Positions 61,665 through 64,000 of a stretch of DNA of 64,000 nucleotides are shown here, one piece after another. Source of the DNA: Burkholderia sp. MS389 (GTDB lineage Bacteria > Pseudomonadota > Gammaproteobacteria > Burkholderiales > Burkholderiaceae); NCBI RefSeq assembly GCF_016899425.1, contig NZ_CP045996.1, positions 992,001 through 1,056,000 of the forward strand. The letters run 5' to 3'. Position 1 is the first letter of the stretch. Every line of letters starts with the position of its first letter. The notes under the pieces were generated by a model that worked only from the letters and a program-made list of their open reading frames with translations, was not told the DNA's origin and did no database searches. Position numbers and translations under genes: made by a program.

Positions 61665-63566
61665 TCAGATCGCCCAGCACGAACACCCGAACGCGCCCCA
61701 GAAGCCCTTCGCATCCGACGTCGGCAACGTGCTCGCCCATGCGCTCGCGTGCGCATGCTGGTGAAGGTTGCATTCGTTCGCGCAGCCGCACATCGCTGCG
61801 GCCGCTGCCGCGCGTTGCAGCGGCGCGCCGTTGCGTTGCGTCGCGCCCCAGCCGCCATAGCCGCCATAGCCGCCGAACTCGCGCACCGGCGACCAGTCCG
61901 GCATCGCCGGCGGAATCGGCGCGTCGTGCGACGCGAACGGCCCCGCGCCCCACACGATCTTCCCGTCGACCACCGTCAGCAATGCGGTCGTGGCGGCGAT
62001 ATCGTCCTCCGCGCACCCGAAGAAATCGCGATCGGGGACCACCAGGTCGGCAAGCTGACCCACCGCGATCCGGCCTTTCTTGCCTTCCTCGTTCGAGAAC
62101 CACGTCACATACTCGGTCCACATCCGCAGCGCGGTTTCGCGATCGAGCAGGTTACGCTGCGGATACATGCGCATGCCGCCGACCGTCTTGCCCGTCACGA
62201 GCCACGCAAGCGACACCCACGGGTTGTACGACGCGACGCGCGTCGCGTCCGTGCCGGCCGACACCTTGAGCCCCTTCGCGAGCATCTTCGCGACCGGCGG
62301 CGTCGCCTCCGCGGCTTGCGCGCCGTAGCGCTCGACGAAGTATTCGCCCTGGTACGCCATCCGGTGCTGCACCGCGATCCCGCCGCCGAGCGCGGCGATC
62401 CGGTCCATCGATTGCTCGGTGATCGTTTCCGCGTGATCGAAGAACCAGTTCAGCCCTTCGAGCGGAATGTCCTCGTTGACCTTCTCGAACACGTCGAGCG
62501 CGCGGCTGATCGTTTCGTCATAGGTCGCGTGCATGCGCCACGGCCAGCGGTTTTCCGCGAGCACGCGCACGACGCCTTCGAGATCGTCCTCCATCTGCGC
62601 GGGCAGGTCCGGACGCGCGACGCGGAAGTCTTCGAAGTCGGCCGCGGAAAACGCCAGCATCTCGCCGGCGCCGTTGTTGCGGAAGTAGTCGGTGCCGTCG
62701 TGATACTTGACGCTCTTCGTCCAGTTCACGAAGTCTTCCTTCTCCGCGTTCGGCTTCTGCGTGAACAGGTTGTACGCGATCCGGATCGTCATCTCGCCCG
62801 CGTCGTGCAGCTTGCGGATCACTTCGTAATCGTCGGGGTAATTCTGCGAACCGCCGCCCGCGTCGATCACGCCCGTCACGCCGAGCCGGTTCAGCTCTCG
62901 CATGAAATGGCGCGTCGAGTTGTACTGATACTCGAACGGCAGCTTCGGCCCCTTCGCGAGCGTCGCGTAGAGGATCGTCGCGTTCGGGTTCGCGAGCAGC
63001 AGGCCGGTCGGGTTGCCGGCGGCATCGCGCAGGATCGTGCCGCCCGGCGGCTCCGGCGTGTCCTTCGTGTAGCCGACGACACGCAGCGCGGCCGCGTTCA
63101 GCAACGCGCGATCGTACAGGTGCAGGATGAACACCGGCGTGTCCGGCGCGACCGCATTGAGTTCTTCGATCGTCGGCAGCCGCTTCTCCACGAACTGATG
63201 TTCGGTGAAGCCGCCGACCACGCGCACCCACTGCGGCGCGGGCGTGATCGCGACCTGCTGCTTGAGCATCTCCATCGCGAGCGCAAGCGACGGCACGCCG
63301 TCCCAACGCAGTTCCATGTTGTAGTTCAGTCCGCCACGAATCACGTGGCAGTGGTTGTCGATCAGACCCGGCAGCACGCCGCGGCCGCCGAGATCGACCA
63401 CCTTCGCCGCGCGGCCCGCGAGCGGCATCACGTCCGCTTCGCTGCCGACCGCGACGAAGCGCCCGGCGGCAATCGCGACGGCCGTCGCGACGGGGTTCGC
63501 GCGGTCGAGCGTCGTGAATCGTCCGTTGTGCAGGATCAGATCCGGTTGGGTCACGGTTGCGGTCAT
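61665..63566 (-). CDS. YtcJ-type amidohydrolase with Cys/His-rich tail
   Basis: A 633-aa metal-dependent hydrolase of the NfdA/YtcJ group. The ATG at 63566 has an AGAGGTG site. Metal positions are intact: His72-Cys-His74 (NHCHVIRGG), the RMHATYDE strand, FDHAET and AGTDATR. Typical members hydrolyse formyl or amide substrates. The last 50 residues are Cys/His-rich (CGCANEC, HQHAHA) and end GAFGCSCWAI, shared in pattern with the dead paralogue at 43282. It is preceded by a XapX gene on the same strand. Confidence 0.92.
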   Translation of the reverse strand: MTATVTQPDLILHNGRFTTLDRANPVATAVAIAAGRFVAVGSEADVMPLAGRAAKVVDLGGRGVLPGLIDNHCHVIRGGLNYNMELRWDGVPSLALAMEMLKQQVAITPAPQWVRVVGGFTEHQFVEKRLPTIEELNAVAPDTPVFILHLYDRALLNAAALRVVGYTKDTPEPPGGTILRDAAGNPTGLLLANPNATILYATLAKGPKLPFEYQYNSTRHFMRELNRLGVTGVIDAGGGSQNYPDDYEVIRKLHDAGEMTIRIAYNLFTQKPNAEKEDFVNWTKSVKYHDGTDYFRNNGAGEMLAFSAADFEDFRVARPDLPAQMEDDLEGVVRVLAENRWPWRMHATYDETISRALDVFEKVNEDIPLEGLNWFFDHAETITEQSMDRIAALGGGIAVQHRMAYQGEYFVERYGAQAAEATPPVAKMLAKGLKVSAGTDATRVASYNPWVSLAWLVTGKTVGGMRMYPQRNLLDRETALRMWTEYVTWFSNEEGKKGRIAVGQLADLVVPDRDFFGCAEDDIAATTALLTVVDGKIVWGAGPFASHDAPIPPAMPDWSPVREFGGYGGYGGWGATQRNGAPLQRAAAAAAMCGCANECNLHQHAHASAWASTLPTSDAKGFWGAFGCSCWAI

Positions 63567-63585
63567 ATGCATCACCTCTTGTTGA

Positions 63586-63753
63586 TCAGAAGCCAAAGAG
63601 TTGTTTGACGGTGGGTAGGGCTTGCACGCCGATCAGCATGCCAAGCAACCCGACCAGCGCAATCAGCGGCGGTGCGGGAGAGCGAACCTTGATGGCGCTG
63701 TAAATCACACCGATCAGCAGGCCCGCACCAAGGGAAACCAGATAAGGTTCCAT
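63586..63753 (-). CDS. XapX (DUF1427) small membrane protein
   Basis: A 55-aa protein. The ATG at 63753 begins MEPYLVSLGAGLLIGVIYSAIKV and continues to a second hydrophobic segment (PPLIALVGLLGMLIGVQALP), which is the usual layout of XapX proteins. Its stop lies 20 bp before the amidohydrolase ATG, so the two are probably one operon. The role of XapX is unknown; I recall it near amidohydrolases and isochorismatases. Confidence 0.85.
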   Translation of the reverse strand: MEPYLVSLGAGLLIGVIYSAIKVRSPAPPLIALVGLLGMLIGVQALPTVKQLFGF

Positions 63754-63921
63754 GCGATAAATCTCCCGGACAATTTCAAATGCAGGCGCAGTGTTTCGAC
63801 CCGCATGCCGCGGGCGGCATTCGTGTTTCGGTCACGTCCGCCGCCCGCGGCAATGGAGCCCATGCGGCGCGTTCGCGTCGAACCCGCCGCACCGGCATCA
63901 GCCGTTACCGGCCGTCTTCAC

Positions 63922-64000
63922 TTACTTCGCCGGAACCGGCGCAATCGACTCGTGCGGCGTCGCGGTGCGCTGCGGTGCCTTGTGGAGCATCGTGTACGCG
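63922..64000 (-). CDS. C-terminal end of a gene extending beyond the window
   Basis: The minus-strand frame ends at TAA (63922-63924) and reads AYTMLHKAPQRTATPHESIA then PVPAK. Only 25 residues are visible and I do not recognise the family. Composition fits a real gene. About 170 bp separate it from the XapX gene, so co-transcription is possible. Confidence 0.5.
   Translation of the reverse strand, partial: AYTMLHKAPQRTATPHESIAPVPAK

Noticed and set aside
1..64000. CRISPR arrays, tRNA or rRNA genes
   Set aside because: I saw no regularly spaced repeats with unique spacers and no tRNA- or rRNA-like sequence while reading the window; a dedicated search was not possible.

Overview
The window is about 68% GC with dense, strongly GC3-biased genes. 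Its gene content (many LysR/AraC regulators, DUF3331, DUF3142, exported aldose epimerase, non-heme chloroperoxidase paralogues, NodT-type efflux) fits a Burkholderia, most likely a Burkholderia cepacia complex secondary replicon. This is inferred from composition and family recognition; no database search was run.

Layout. 0-8 kb: end of a 2-keto-4-pentenoate hydratase gene, a protein with a PD-(D/E)xK-like signature, an AraC gene broken by an in-frame TAG, two lipoproteins, and a two-gene operon (722-aa exported protein plus DUF3142 protein). 8-18 kb: chloroperoxidase-like hydrolase, SDR/AraC divergent pair, Nudix hydrolase, PhzF, exported GalM, AraC/LysR divergent pair, MscS-cNMP channel and DoxX. 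18-25 kb: a winged-helix/NTPase regulator (R1), two more chloroperoxidase-like hydrolases and DUF3331. 23-29 kb: a tripartite MFS efflux system, then a thioredoxin-reductase-like flavoprotein divergent from a UBP zinc-finger protein. 29.5-34.5 kb: a tightly coupled catabolic operon (VOC, FAD monooxygenase, DUF485, SSS symporter, amidohydrolase) behind a promoter with a double palindrome. 34.5-39.8 kb: a cytochrome c / [2Fe-2S] / molybdopterin dehydrogenase operon and a LysR gene. 40-49.6 kb: MFS, ene-reductase, degenerate HD protein, a metal-ligand-depleted amidohydrolase, regulator R2 and an AraC gene. 49.6-55 kb: a D-lactate dehydrogenase remnant, a hydrolase lacking its nucleophile, regulator R3 and a LysR gene. 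55-59 kb: exported metallo-beta-lactamase-fold protein, then a MITE-like element and an IS5-type IS wedged between a probable LysR promoter and its gene. 59-64 kb: porin, exported VOC protein, amidohydrolase and a 55-aa XapX protein.

The most interesting signal is regulatory. Four promoters scattered over 38 kb (18.4, 22.2, 34.5 and 56.4 kb) share one geometry: TTCAG-like half-sites at 10-bp then 11-bp spacing, then 21-22 bp, then a TAnnnT -10 box. They precede DoxX, a Tat-type exported hydrolase, the molybdo-dehydrogenase operon and the exported MBL-fold protein. A second variant, built on CTTAA half-sites and sharing an exact 16-mer, flanks regulator R3 and precedes its two neighbours. The window encodes three OmpR-type winged-helix/STAND regulators. 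R1 and R2 have nearly identical recognition helices and R3 differs, which parallels the two motif types. I propose a local network in which R1 and/or R2 read TTCAG repeats and R3 reads CTTAA repeats.

Several genes look like enzymes that lost chemistry but kept their fold (amidohydrolase at 43.3 kb, hydrolase at 50 kb, HD protein at 42.5 kb). Three loci show decay or mobile-element disruption.
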